55,337 bases of DNA from JACDAN01 sp035707105 (GTDB lineage Bacteria; Actinomycetota; Thermoleophilia; Gaiellales; Gaiellaceae): positions 1-55,337 of the forward strand of contig DASSUI010000093.1 in NCBI GenBank assembly GCA_035707105.1, read 5' to 3'. Of the stretch, positions 48,169 through 55,050 are shown piece after piece. The notes under the pieces are model-generated. The model saw nothing but the letters and a program-made list of their open reading frames with translations. It was not told the origin of the DNA and made no database searches. The translations under genes and the position numbers were made by a program. How positions within the stretch are numbered: the stretch's first letter is position 1; each line of letters begins with the position of its first letter.

Positions 48169-49124
48169 CAGGCCTTCACCGACGCGCGGAGGCGCGCGGA
48201 CGCGGCGCGCGGGTTCGCCGCGATCTCCTGCGCCGTCGGCCGCACGGCCTTCCGCGTCAGGATCCGTAGGGCCGGCTCCCGCCCGCAGACGCAAACGGGG
48301 AAGTCGGGCGGGCACGTGCAGCCGTGGGCCTCGGCCCGGAAGAACCGCTTGACGATCCGGTCCTCCAGGGAGTGGAAGCTGATGACGGCGATCCGCCCAC
48401 CCGGATTCAGCAGCTCGAGCGCCGCCGGAAGCGCCGCTTCCAGCGCACCGAGCTCGTCGTTCACCGCGATGCGAAGCGCCTGGAAGACGCGGCGGGCAGG
48501 ATGGCCCTCGCCGAAGCGCGCCGGCGTCGGGATCGCGGCCTTGATCGTCTCCACGAGCTCGCCGGTCGTCTCGAACGGCTGCTTGCGCCGCTCGCGGGAG
48601 ATCTGCTTCGCGATCTGCCGTGCGTACCGCTCCTCGCCGTAGGAGCGGAAAATCTCGGTCAGCTCGCGCTCGCTCGCCTCGTTGACGAGCTCTCGGGCCG
48701 ACACGTCGGCGGACGGATCCATCCGCATGTCGAGCGGCGCGTCCGCCGCGTACGAAAAGCCGCGCTCCGGCCGGTCGAGCTGCATGCTCGATACGCCGAG
48801 GTCGAAGAGGACGGCGTCGGCGTTGCGGCCGTTGTCGGCGAACCGCTCGAGGACGTCGGCGAAGTCGCCCGCCAGGAAGCGCGTCTTCACCCCGGCGCGG
48901 CGCCGGAACGACTCGAAGTACGGCTTGACGCTCGGATCCCGGTCGATCGCGAGGTACTTGCCCTCTCCCCGGAGGTCCTCCGCGAGCAGCGCGGCATGGC
49001 CGCCCGCGCCGAAGGTCGCGTCCACGACGGTCTCGCCCGGCTGCACGTCGAGCAGGCGCCGCACCTCCTCGGCGAGGACGGGAACGTGATCAGTCGCGCT
49101 TGGCTGCAAGACGCTCGGCAACAT
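48168..49124 (-). CDS. rsmH: 16S rRNA (cytosine1402-N4)-methyltransferase
   Basis: A 318-aa SAM-dependent methyltransferase modifying C1402 in the ribosomal P site. It has HVPVLAEEVRRLLDVQPGETVVDATFGAGGHA (SAM-binding), LAIDRDPSV, ADAVLFDLGVSSMQLDRPERGFSY (family hallmark), EERYARQIAKQI, RVFQALRIAVNDEL and ISFHSLEDRIVKRFF. A CTCPPDFPVCVCG segment carries extra cysteines common in the family. ATG 49124 overlaps the mraZ 3' end by 35 bases. Confidence 0.95.
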   Translation of the reverse strand: MLPSVLQPSATDHVPVLAEEVRRLLDVQPGETVVDATFGAGGHAALLAEDLRGEGKYLAIDRDPSVKPYFESFRRRAGVKTRFLAGDFADVLERFADNGRNADAVLFDLGVSSMQLDRPERGFSYAADAPLDMRMDPSADVSARELVNEASERELTEIFRSYGEERYARQIAKQISRERRKQPFETTGELVETIKAAIPTPARFGEGHPARRVFQALRIAVNDELGALEAALPAALELLNPGGRIAVISFHSLEDRIVKRFFRAEAHGCTCPPDFPVCVCGREPALRILTRKAVRPTAQEIAANPRAASARLRASVKA

Positions 49125-49524
49125 GCTCCGCACTCCCTTCGACCTCGTTGAGCTCCCGCCGCCAGGTCTCCCGATCCCAGATCTCCAGGTGATCGTGGAT
49201 CCCGGCGACGACGACTTCCCGCTCGAGGCCCGCATAGCGGAGCAGGGCTCCTGGAATCATGATCCTCCCCTGCTTGTCCAGCTCCGCCTCGGCCGCGCCG
49301 GAGAAGAAGTGGCGCTGCAGCTTGCGGCCCTCACCGCTGAGCGGATCGAGCGCTGCGACACGGGCCTGGAACCGCTCCAGCCAGTCGCCTCGCGGGTACG
49401 CATACAGACACCCGTCCATGCCACGCGTGACGACGACCCCTTCGGCCATGGCGTCCCGGAACCGGGCCGGAAGGGTGAGCCGGTTCTTGTCGTCGATGGT
49501 GTGTTCGAACTCGCCGAGCAGCAT
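49090..49524 (-). CDS. mraZ: transcriptional regulator MraZ
   Basis: A 144-aa protein with two SpoVT/AbrB-like MraZ repeats: the first has MLLGEFEHTIDDKNRLTLPARFRDAM, the second AEAELDKQGRIMIPGALLRYAGL. It forms a ring that binds direct repeats upstream of its own operon and regulates the dcw cluster. Four 10-bp repeats ending in CCACT (plus strand) lie just upstream. It is the first gene of the cluster. A leader of about 27 bases is inferred from the -10 at 49563-49558, unlike the leaderless genes elsewhere in the window. Confidence 0.95.
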   Translation of the reverse strand: MLLGEFEHTIDDKNRLTLPARFRDAMAEGVVVTRGMDGCLYAYPRGDWLERFQARVAALDPLSGEGRKLQRHFFSGAAEAELDKQGRIMIPGALLRYAGLEREVVVAGIHDHLEIWDRETWRRELNEVEGSAEHVAERLAAKRD

Positions 49525-49545
49525 GGACGTGCCATTCGCACTCTC

Positions 49546-49580
49546 CCACTTTCCCCCACTCTAGACCACTTTTCCCCACT
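49546..49580 (-). promoter_or_regulatory. MraZ-binding repeats (four boxes, 10-bp period)
   Basis: CCACT on the plus strand (AGTGG on the coding strand) recurs at 49546-49550, 49556-49560, 49566-49570 and 49576-49580. The exact 10-bp spacing puts all boxes on one helix face. Repeats of this kind are known MraZ operators. They lie between and over the -35 and -10. Confidence 0.8.
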
Positions 49581-49586
49581 TGGCAA
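49558..49586 (-). promoter_or_regulatory. dcw operon promoter
   Basis: On the minus strand: -35 TTGCCA (49586-49581), a 17-base spacer, -10 TAGAGT (49563-49558), then about 33 bases to ATG 49524. The spacing is ideal, and the spacer is occupied by MraZ boxes. Confidence 0.7.
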
Positions 49587-49637
49587 GCATCGGAAACCGG
49601 TCCTCCTGTGCCGTTCGAGCGCCGGGATCGGACGTCC

Positions 49638-50012
49638 TTAGAGCGGCTGCGCGGCCTGGGAGAGCCGGAGGAGCTCGTCGTCCGATGCGGCGGCGAGCTT
49701 GTTCGGCACGACCATCCGCCAGGCGTCGAAGACGAGCTCGAGCAGTTCCTGCTCGTCGATCGCGTCGAGGTTGACGTGGATCCAGTGGTACCTGAGGTCG
49801 CCCTGGGAGGGCAGCATGAACTTGTCCGGGTAGGTCTGGACCGCCGCCTCGCGCTCCTCCTTGGGGAAGGCCGTGCCCATGATCCGCTCGTCCTTCGAGA
49901 ACGCCAGGTAGACGATCCGGCCGACGCGGAACTTGACCCGGCCTCGAACGTGCGCCTCATACGACCGGGGCAGGCCGGCGACGAGCCTGCGAACGTCGTC
50001 GATCGTCACCAC
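49638..50012 (-). CDS. MmcQ/YjbR-family protein
   Basis: A 124-aa protein of the MmcQ/YjbR fold (double-wing, CyaY-like). Residues VRRLVAGLPRSYEAHVRGRVKFRVGRIVYLAFS and the C-terminal ...LRYHWIHVNLDAIDEQELLELVFDAWRMVVPNKLAA are typical. Some members are annotated as DNA-binding, but the biochemical role is not settled. The start is one of two adjacent GTG codons (50012 or 50009). It lies 27 bases after the PfkB kinase gene on the same strand and may be co-transcribed with it. Bases 49525-49637 hold the dcw promoter. Confidence 0.8.
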   Translation of the reverse strand: MVTIDDVRRLVAGLPRSYEAHVRGRVKFRVGRIVYLAFSKDERIMGTAFPKEEREAAVQTYPDKFMLPSQGDLRYHWIHVNLDAIDEQELLELVFDAWRMVVPNKLAAASDDELLRLSQAAQPL

Positions 50013-50039
50013 ACCAAGTCATAGCCGAACCGGGACGAG

Positions 50040-50867
50040 TCACAGCCTGGGGCGCTTCGACGCCGCTGTTCCGGCTCCGCGGCGCGTCATCGCCAGAGCG
50101 GCGCGCTCCGCGGCGAAGGCGAGCGCATCCTCCGTGGAACGGCCCTCGGCCAGCGCGTACGCGAGCCCGCCCGCGAAGGAATCCCCCGCGCCGTAGGTGT
50201 CCCGCAGCGGACCGGGCAGCGGCGCGGCCTCCCAGCGTCCCTCGACGCCGTCCGCGACGTACCGGCCTCCGGCGCGGCCCTCGGTCGAGGCGACGAGCCT
50301 CGGCGTCGGGTGGACATCGCCCGGCCCGTACCGCTCGCCGGCGTCTCGCGCGCTGTGGACGAGCGCGTCGAGCTGGACGCCGGCGTGCTGCAGCGTCGGC
50401 AACTCCCGCGCGGTGGCGACCAGGACCCGTGCACGCCGCGCGTGCCGGAGGGCGCCGACGTCGCCGCTCGTGAAGTAGACGGCGTCCGCGTCTGCGAGCT
50501 CGTCCCACGGCAGCGCGTCGTCGGCGTGCGGGTGCAGCTTCTCGCCGAGGACGGTGATCGTCCGCTCGCCGTTGGCGTCCAGATAGGTGAGCGCCCGGCG
50601 CTGCGGCGCGTCCCGCACGACGACCTCGACCCGCACGCCGAGCGCCCGGAGCGCGTCCTCCGTGCGGCGGCCGAGCTCGTCGTCGCCGAGGGCGGTGAAG
50701 AAGGTCGTGTCGGCGCCGAGGCGGAGAAACTCCGCGGCCGAGACGGTCCCCCCGCCGGCGGGCTCGGACCAGTGGTCGACCGTGGTCACGATCGTCCCCG
50801 GCTCCGGGACGCGCTCGACCGGCACGAAGTCGACCCACTCGACGTGACCGACGACCGCCGCCCTCAT
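50040..50867 (-). CDS. PfkB/ribokinase-family carbohydrate kinase
   Basis: A 275-aa sugar or nucleoside kinase. The N-terminal part has GHVEWVDFVPVERVPEPG and a glycine pair in EPAGGGTVSAAEFLRLGAD. The C-terminal PfkB signature is DTYGAGDSFAGGLAYAL, with the catalytic Asp in GAGD. The chain is about 30 residues shorter than ribokinase. ATG 50867 is the first codon with family-like sequence. It is divergent from the sigma factor gene with only 33 bases between starts. The substrate is unknown. Confidence 0.86.
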   Translation of the reverse strand: MRAAVVGHVEWVDFVPVERVPEPGTIVTTVDHWSEPAGGGTVSAAEFLRLGADTTFFTALGDDELGRRTEDALRALGVRVEVVVRDAPQRRALTYLDANGERTITVLGEKLHPHADDALPWDELADADAVYFTSGDVGALRHARRARVLVATARELPTLQHAGVQLDALVHSARDAGERYGPGDVHPTPRLVASTEGRAGGRYVADGVEGRWEAAPLPGPLRDTYGAGDSFAGGLAYALAEGRSTEDALAFAAERAALAMTRRGAGTAASKRPRL

Positions 50868-50900
50868 CTCACACGCTCCGCGACCTCCACGTTGAAGAGG

Positions 50901-51365
50901 ATGATGGAGGCGATGACCGTCCCGCCGTTCGAGCGCTTCTACGCCGAGAACCGCGACGCCGTATTCGCGCACCTCGTGCGCCTGCTCGGGCGGCAACGGG
51001 CCGAGGATGCCTTCCAGGAGACGTTCCTGCGTGCCCTCCGCGGCTACGACGCGCTGCGCCACGGCCGCTACCTGCGCGCCTGGGTCTTCACGATCGCCAC
51101 GCGCGTCGCGGCCGACGAGGCGCGCAAGCGGCGCCCCGAGCCGGGCGCCGAGGTCGACGGCGAGAGCGCCGACGACCGTCCGGCGTACGCACAGATCGAG
51201 CACCTCGCCGACGAGCTCCCCGAGAAGGAGCGCGCCGCGGTCGTGCTCCGCTACGCCTACGACCTCTCCTATTCGGACATCGGCACGGCGCTCGGCTCGA
51301 GCGAGGACGCCGCCCGCCAGGCGGCCTCCTCGGGCGTTCGGCGCCTGCGAAGGAGGCTGACATGA
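50901..51365 (+). CDS. ECF-type RNA polymerase sigma factor
   Basis: A 154-aa sigma factor with only regions 2 and 4. Region 2: FERFYAENRDAVFAHLVRLL with AEDAFQETFLRALRGYDALR and RAWVFTIATRVAADEARKR. Region 4: LADELPEKERAAVVLRYAYDLSYSDIGTALGSSEDAARQAASSGVRRLRRR. The start is ambiguous among ATGs at 50901, 50904 and 50913. The stop overlaps the start of the alkyltransferase gene (ATGA), so both are made together. No anti-sigma factor gene is next to it, which is unusual; the alkyltransferase occupies that position. Confidence 0.88.
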   Translation: MMEAMTVPPFERFYAENRDAVFAHLVRLLGRQRAEDAFQETFLRALRGYDALRHGRYLRAWVFTIATRVAADEARKRRPEPGAEVDGESADDRPAYAQIEHLADELPEKERAAVVLRYAYDLSYSDIGTALGSSEDAARQAASSGVRRLRRRLT

Positions 51366-51940
51366 CCTCGGTTCCCTCGACGCTCGACCGCCGCTTCCGG
51401 GAGGCCGCCGCGGAGACCGGCCTCCTCGACGTCTCTTTCGACGTGGCGGACACCCCCATCGGCCCGCTGCTCGTCGCCGTGACGGAGCAGGGCCTCTGCC
51501 GCATCTCCTTCGACCCTGAGCCCGAGCGGGAGACCGAGTCGCTCGCCCGCACCTTCGGCGTGCGGGTGCTGCGCTCACCGCGTCAGGTGGACGACGTCCG
51601 CCGCGAGCTCGACGAGTACTTCGAGGGCCGCCGGCGGGAGTTCGACCTGCGGCTCGACCTACGCGGCCGCGAGGGCTTCTCTCGTCTCATCCTCGAGCGC
51701 CTCGCCCGGGTGCCGTACGGCGAGGTCACGACCTACAAGACGCTCGCCGTGGAGGCCGGGAACCCGCGGGCTGCGCGCGCGGTCGGGACGATCATGAACC
51801 GCAACCCAATCCCGATCGTCCTCCCCTGCCACCGGGTCGTCGGGTCGAACGGGAGCCTGGTCGGCTACGGCGGCGGTCTCGAGCGCAAGCGACTGCTCCT
51901 CGATCTCGAGGCGGGAATGCCGAGCCTTGACATCGACTGA
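51362..51940 (+). CDS. ogt: methylated-DNA--protein-cysteine methyltransferase
   Basis: A 192-aa suicide repair protein removing alkyl groups from O6 of guanine. The active-site motif is IVLPCHRVVGSNGSLVGYGGG with nucleophile Cys156; the helix-turn-helix part is RVPYGEVTTYKTLAVEAGNPRAARAVGTIMNRNPI. An extra N-terminal helical segment of about 24 residues (LDRRFREAAAETGLLDVSFD) precedes the usual TPIGPLLVAV start. Translationally coupled to the ECF sigma factor, so sigma activity may be linked to DNA alkylation, as Ada links repair to transcription in E. coli. That link is inference. Symbol ogt is used for the Ada-less type. Confidence 0.92.
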   Translation: MTSVPSTLDRRFREAAAETGLLDVSFDVADTPIGPLLVAVTEQGLCRISFDPEPERETESLARTFGVRVLRSPRQVDDVRRELDEYFEGRRREFDLRLDLRGREGFSRLILERLARVPYGEVTTYKTLAVEAGNPRAARAVGTIMNRNPIPIVLPCHRVVGSNGSLVGYGGGLERKRLLLDLEAGMPSLDID

Positions 51941-51955
51941 TTGTAAGCCTACGCT
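51927..51955 (+). promoter_or_regulatory. promoter of the ArsR/SRPBCC operon
   Basis: TTGACA (51927-51932), a 17-base spacer, TACGCT (51950-51955), then 8 bases to GTG 51964. This is the most consensus-like promoter in the window. Its -35 lies inside the end of the alkyltransferase gene. Confidence 0.75.
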
Positions 51956-51975
51956 TACGGTAAGTGGAAGCTTAC
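51943..51975. promoter_or_regulatory. tandem ArsR-type operators
   Basis: GTAAGC-CTAC-GCTTAC (51943-51958) and GTAAG-TGGAAG-CTTAC (51960-51975) are two 16-bp palindromes one base apart. The first covers the -10, the second the expected transcription start and the GTG start codon. This is a classic layout for autorepression. Confidence 0.75.
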
Positions 51976-52281
51976 GCAGTGGCGATGAACGCGCTCGGCG
52001 ACCCGACTCGCCGCACGATCTTCGAACGGCTGGCGCGCAGGCCGATGGCTGTCGGGGAGCTGGCGGGTGAGCTCCCCGTCAGCCGGCCCGCCGTCTCCCA
52101 GCACCTCAAGGTGCTGAAGCACGCCGGCCTCGTCCGCGAGCGGGCGGAGGGCACGCGGCACGTCTACCGGATCGACCTGGACGGCGTCGCGGCGCTCCGC
52201 AGCTACTTCGACCGCTTCTGGGATCAGGCGCTCGCCGACTTCAAGGCCGAGGCCGAACGGAGGGAAAGGAGCAAGGGATGA
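51964..52281 (+). CDS. ArsR-family winged-helix regulator
   Basis: A 105-aa regulator: MNALGDPTRRTIFERLARRPMAVGELAGELPVSRPAVSQHLKVLKHAGLVRERAEGTRHVYRI is the full ArsR HTH with wing. No metal-binding cysteines are visible, which fits the metal-independent group that often precedes SRPBCC/AHSA1 proteins. GTG 51964 lies 8 bases after the -10 TACGCT and would be leaderless; ATG 51985 is an alternative with a 20-base leader. Its stop overlaps the next gene (ATGA). The tandem palindromes over its promoter suggest autorepression. Confidence 0.9.
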   Translation: MEAYAVAMNALGDPTRRTIFERLARRPMAVGELAGELPVSRPAVSQHLKVLKHAGLVRERAEGTRHVYRIDLDGVAALRSYFDRFWDQALADFKAEAERRERSKG

Positions 52282-52745
52282 GCACGACGGAAGCGCTCGC
52301 GGCGATCAACAAGACGATCACGGTCGACGCGACGCCCGAGACCGCGTTCGAGACGTTCACGCGGCAGATGGGGAGCTGGTGGCCGATCCGGACGCATACG
52401 ATCTTCGAGGACCGCCTGCAGGAGATCGTCTTCGACGAGCGGGTCGGCGGCCGCGTCTACGAACGCACCGCCGAGGGCGAGGAGGCCGACTGGGCCGACG
52501 TCCTCGAGTGGGAGCCGAACAGCCGGTTCGTCCTCCGCTGGCGCGTGAACCCCGAACGCGGCCCGACGGAGGTCGAGGTCCGCTTCACGCCCGAGGGCGA
52601 CGGAACCCGCGTCGACCTGGAGCACCGCGGCTGGGACAAGATCGGCGACGAGGCCGGCCGCGCCGGCTACGACCCGGGCTGGGACTACGTCCTCGGCCAC
52701 TTCCTGAACGCTTTGCAGAGCGGCCGGCACTCGACGTCCGGCTGA
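52278..52745 (+). CDS. SRPBCC (AHSA1/START-like) protein
   Basis: A 155-aa helix-grip protein: INKTITVDATPETAFETFTRQMGSWWP start, FDERVGGRVYERTAEGEEADWADVLEWEPNSRFVLRW, and VEVRFTPEGDGTRVDLEHRGW. The family binds hydrophobic ligands or acts as an Aha1-like co-chaperone domain; exact role unknown. ArsR plus AHSA1 operons are widespread in actinobacteria, and the ArsR protein probably responds to the same ligand. Translation is coupled to the arsR-like gene by ATGA. Confidence 0.87.
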   Translation: MSTTEALAAINKTITVDATPETAFETFTRQMGSWWPIRTHTIFEDRLQEIVFDERVGGRVYERTAEGEEADWADVLEWEPNSRFVLRWRVNPERGPTEVEVRFTPEGDGTRVDLEHRGWDKIGDEAGRAGYDPGWDYVLGHFLNALQSGRHSTSG

Positions 52746-52758
52746 GGGCCACAGGAAA

Positions 52759-52784
52759 GGAGAGGCGGCGAATGCCGCCTCTCC
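52759..52784. terminator. bidirectional hairpin terminator between convergent genes
   Basis: GGAGAGGCGGC (52759-52769), loop GAAT, GCCGCCTCTCC (52774-52784): an 11-bp perfect stem in the 47 bases between the SRPBCC stop and the stop of the small exported protein. Confidence 0.75.
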
Positions 52785-52792
52785 CCGTACCG

Positions 52793-53071
52793 CTAGTGCG
52801 ACCTGTCTCGGCTTCCCTCTCGGTACCTGCCGAGCCCGTACATGCGGTTGAGCGCGTCGCTGCGAATCATCAGCGCACGGAACTCGGCGTACGACATGCA
52901 CTCCTGTGCGCGTGCATGCCTGCACTCGAGCGCATTGCCGTGGACGGTCGAGGCGCGGTGCTCCGAAGGTCCAACGGCGTTCGCGGCCGCCCCTGCCGCG
53001 AGCGCGACGACACCGACTAGCGCGACACCGGTGGTGCCGGCGAGTCGGCGGATCCTGACGGTGGACTTCAT
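52793..53071 (-). CDS. small exported protein, Arg/His-rich, divergent from the SARP regulator
   Basis: A 92-aa protein. A Sec signal peptide spans about residues 12-32 (GTTGVALVGVVALAAGAAANA). The mature part is about 60 residues with two cysteines (LECRHARAQECMSY) and a helical MSYAEFRALMIRSDALNRMYGLGRYREG segment. I recognise no named family, though similar 'ALNRxYGLG' tails occur in related genomes to my knowledge. ATG 53071 is set by GGAGG 6 bases upstream. It is divergent from the membrane SARP gene, mirroring the first SARP/exported-protein pair. Confidence 0.75.
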   Translation of the reverse strand: MKSTVRIRRLAGTTGVALVGVVALAAGAAANAVGPSEHRASTVHGNALECRHARAQECMSYAEFRALMIRSDALNRMYGLGRYREGSRDRSH

Positions 53072-53169
53072 GGTCGCCTCCTTCGCTCTCTGGAAGCCGC
53101 CCTGCGCGGCTCCTCGACGACGAGGCTCGTCTGCGCCGCCCACGAACCGGTGCCGGCGCGGTCATTGCC

Positions 53170-53188
53170 GGTATCGGCCGGGTATCGG
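53170..53188. promoter_or_regulatory. 11-bp-spaced direct repeats, candidate SARP operator
   Basis: GGTATCGG occurs at 53170-53177 and 53181-53188, start-to-start 11 bp. SARP proteins are known to bind short direct repeats with 11-bp period. It lies between the exported-protein gene and the SARP gene, 22 bases upstream of the -10 at 53211. The rest of 53072-53223 shows nothing else. Confidence 0.55.
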
Positions 53189-53210
53189 ACAATCTCCGCA
53201 AAGCGGTTCG

Positions 53211-53216
53211 TAGGTT
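53211..53216 (+). promoter_or_regulatory. -10 element, leaderless promoter of the membrane SARP gene
   Basis: TAGGTT is followed by 7 bases and GTG 53224. Confidence 0.5.
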
Positions 53217-53223
53217 GTGAGGA

Positions 53224-55050
53224 GTGCTGGAGTTCAGAGTTCTCGGCGCGCTCGAGATCGAGGAGAACGGCCGGCCGATCGAGGTGAGCGGCCGGCGGCA
53301 GCGGGCGCTGCTCGCGCTCCTCCTCTTGCAGGCGAACGAGGTCGTCTCCAGCGACCGCCTGATCGACGGGCTCTGGGGCGAGCAGCCGCCCGCGACCGCC
53401 CCGAAGGTGCTCCAGAACGCCGTCTCACAGGTGCGCCGGCAGCTCGGCGACGAGCTGATCGTCACCCGCGCGCCCGGGTATCTCCTCCGCGTCGAGCCCG
53501 ACGCGATCGACGCGCGCCGGTTCGAGTCCCTGCTCGAGGACGGCAGGCGCGAGCTCGCGGCCGGGGAGCCGGCGGCCGCGGCCCGGACCCTGCGCGAGGC
53601 GCTCGCCCTCTGGCGCGGGCCGCCGCTGGACGAGTTCGCCTACGAGCCGTTTGCCGAAGCCGAGATCGCGCGGCTCGAGGAGCTGCGGCTGCGCGCGCTC
53701 GAGGAGCGGATCGAGGCCGACCTCGCGCTCGGACGCCACGCCGACCTCGTCAGCGAGCTCGAGCGCCTCGTCGCGGCGCATCCGCTCCGGGAGCGGCTAC
53801 GCGGACAGCTGATGCTGGCTCTCTACCAATCCAGCCGGCAAGCAGAGGCGCTGCAGGCCTATCAGGACGGGCGACAGCTGCTGGCCGAGGAGCTCGGGCT
53901 CGAGCCAGGAACCGCCATGCAGCAACTCGAGAGGCAGATCCTAACCCAAGACCCCGCGCTCGAGCCGCCGCCACTCGTCCCTCTTCCTGAGCAAGAACGG
54001 CCCACCGAGGAGCCGACGCCCGCGGCGGCGCCTGAGCGGCCCCGCCGCCGGCGCGCTCTCGTCCTCACCGCGATCGTCGTGGCGGCCGCCGGGCTGGCCG
54101 CATTCCTGCTCACTCGCGATGAAAGCCCGACTCCCACGGTCGTGCCCGACTCACTCGTGAAGATCGACCCGCAGACCGGCACGATCGTCGACGTCTTCCG
54201 CGTGGGCGGTGTGCCGTTCTCGCCGACAGTCGTCGGCGACTACGTCTTCGTGAGCAGCGGCGAGGACGACATCATCTCGCGCGTCGACGTCCGCTCCGGG
54301 GAGGTCGACGCGTTCGGCGGCTTCCAAACGACGCTCGGGCTCGCGGCGGGAGCCAAGGGGACGCTTTGGATCGCCGAGGGAAACCGGGTGTCGCAGATCG
54401 ACGCGAACACTTACCTGCTGCTCCAGGCGATCCAGTTCCGAGGCGGGACGGCGGCATTCATGCTCGCCGTTGGGGCGGGCTCCGTGTGGGTGGCACACAA
54501 CTACCCACCCGGTGTCTCGCGCTTCAGCGCCCGCACCGGAAGGCTTCAGCAGCGGGAGCTGCATCGGCCCAGGGGCGAGTTCCTCTTCTCGACCGACGTC
54601 GCGTTCGGCGAAGGCGCGGCCTGGTCGCTCGCAAACGGCACCGTCCCGGGGCGGCTGCTTCGGATCGATGCCGTCGGTGGCGGCTCGGTGACGCACGAGC
54701 TCGGAGAGTTGCCGTTCGCGGCGACCGTCGGATTCGGAGCCGTCTGGATCGCGGATCTCGTCGCGTCCCCGCAGCCGAGCCTCGAGCCCGAGGACGGTCA
54801 AGTTCTCCGCATCGATCCGACTACCTCGAGACTGGAGGACATCGTCCCGGTCGGAAAACGCCCCACCGCGGTGGCGACTGGAGGCGGCTCGGTCTGGGTG
54901 GCGAACGGCGGCGAGACCGCGGTCTGGGAGATCGACCCGCAGACGAACACCGTGGTGAGCAAGATCCCGACGCAGCACTACGCGACCGACCTCGTGTACG
55001 GGCACGGATTCCTCTGGGTCTGCCTCGCGAGCAAGCCCTTCAGTTTCTAG
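53224..55050 (+). CDS. membrane-tethered SARP/BTAD regulator with extracytoplasmic beta-propeller
   Basis: A 608-aa protein. Residues 1-92 form a winged helix (MLEFRVLGALEIEENGRP; GYLLRVEPDAIDARRF), and 95-245 the BTAD domain, closely similar in text to the large SARP of this window. A Pro/Glu linker leads to a single membrane helix (about 277-297, RRRRALVLTAIVVAAAGLAAFLL). From about 305 there is a repeat-rich beta-propeller of six or seven blades with recurring GxGSVWVAN-type and IDPxTxxV motifs. The DNA-binding part is cytoplasmic and the propeller outside, so it can sense an external or cell-wall ligand in a ToxR/CadC-like way. GTG 53224 follows TAGGTT by 7 bases. It ends in a CTAG shared with the convergent gene. 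Confidence 0.88.
   Translation: MLEFRVLGALEIEENGRPIEVSGRRQRALLALLLLQANEVVSSDRLIDGLWGEQPPATAPKVLQNAVSQVRRQLGDELIVTRAPGYLLRVEPDAIDARRFESLLEDGRRELAAGEPAAAARTLREALALWRGPPLDEFAYEPFAEAEIARLEELRLRALEERIEADLALGRHADLVSELERLVAAHPLRERLRGQLMLALYQSSRQAEALQAYQDGRQLLAEELGLEPGTAMQQLERQILTQDPALEPPPLVPLPEQERPTEEPTPAAAPERPRRRRALVLTAIVVAAAGLAAFLLTRDESPTPTVVPDSLVKIDPQTGTIVDVFRVGGVPFSPTVVGDYVFVSSGEDDIISRVDVRSGEVDAFGGFQTTLGLAAGAKGTLWIAEGNRVSQIDANTYLLLQAIQFRGGTAAFMLAVGAGSVWVAHNYPPGVSRFSARTGRLQQRELHRPRGEFLFSTDVAFGEGAAWSLANGTVPGRLLRIDAVGGGSVTHELGELPFAATVGFGAVWIADLVASPQPSLEPEDGQVLRIDPTTSRLEDIVPVGKRPTAVATGGGSVWVANGGETAVWEIDPQTNTVVSKIPTQHYATDLVYGHGFLWVCLASKPFSF

Noticed and set aside
49587..49637. Small gene between the dcw promoter and the YjbR-like gene
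   Set aside because: Too short, and no frame has a start with a ribosome site or -10.
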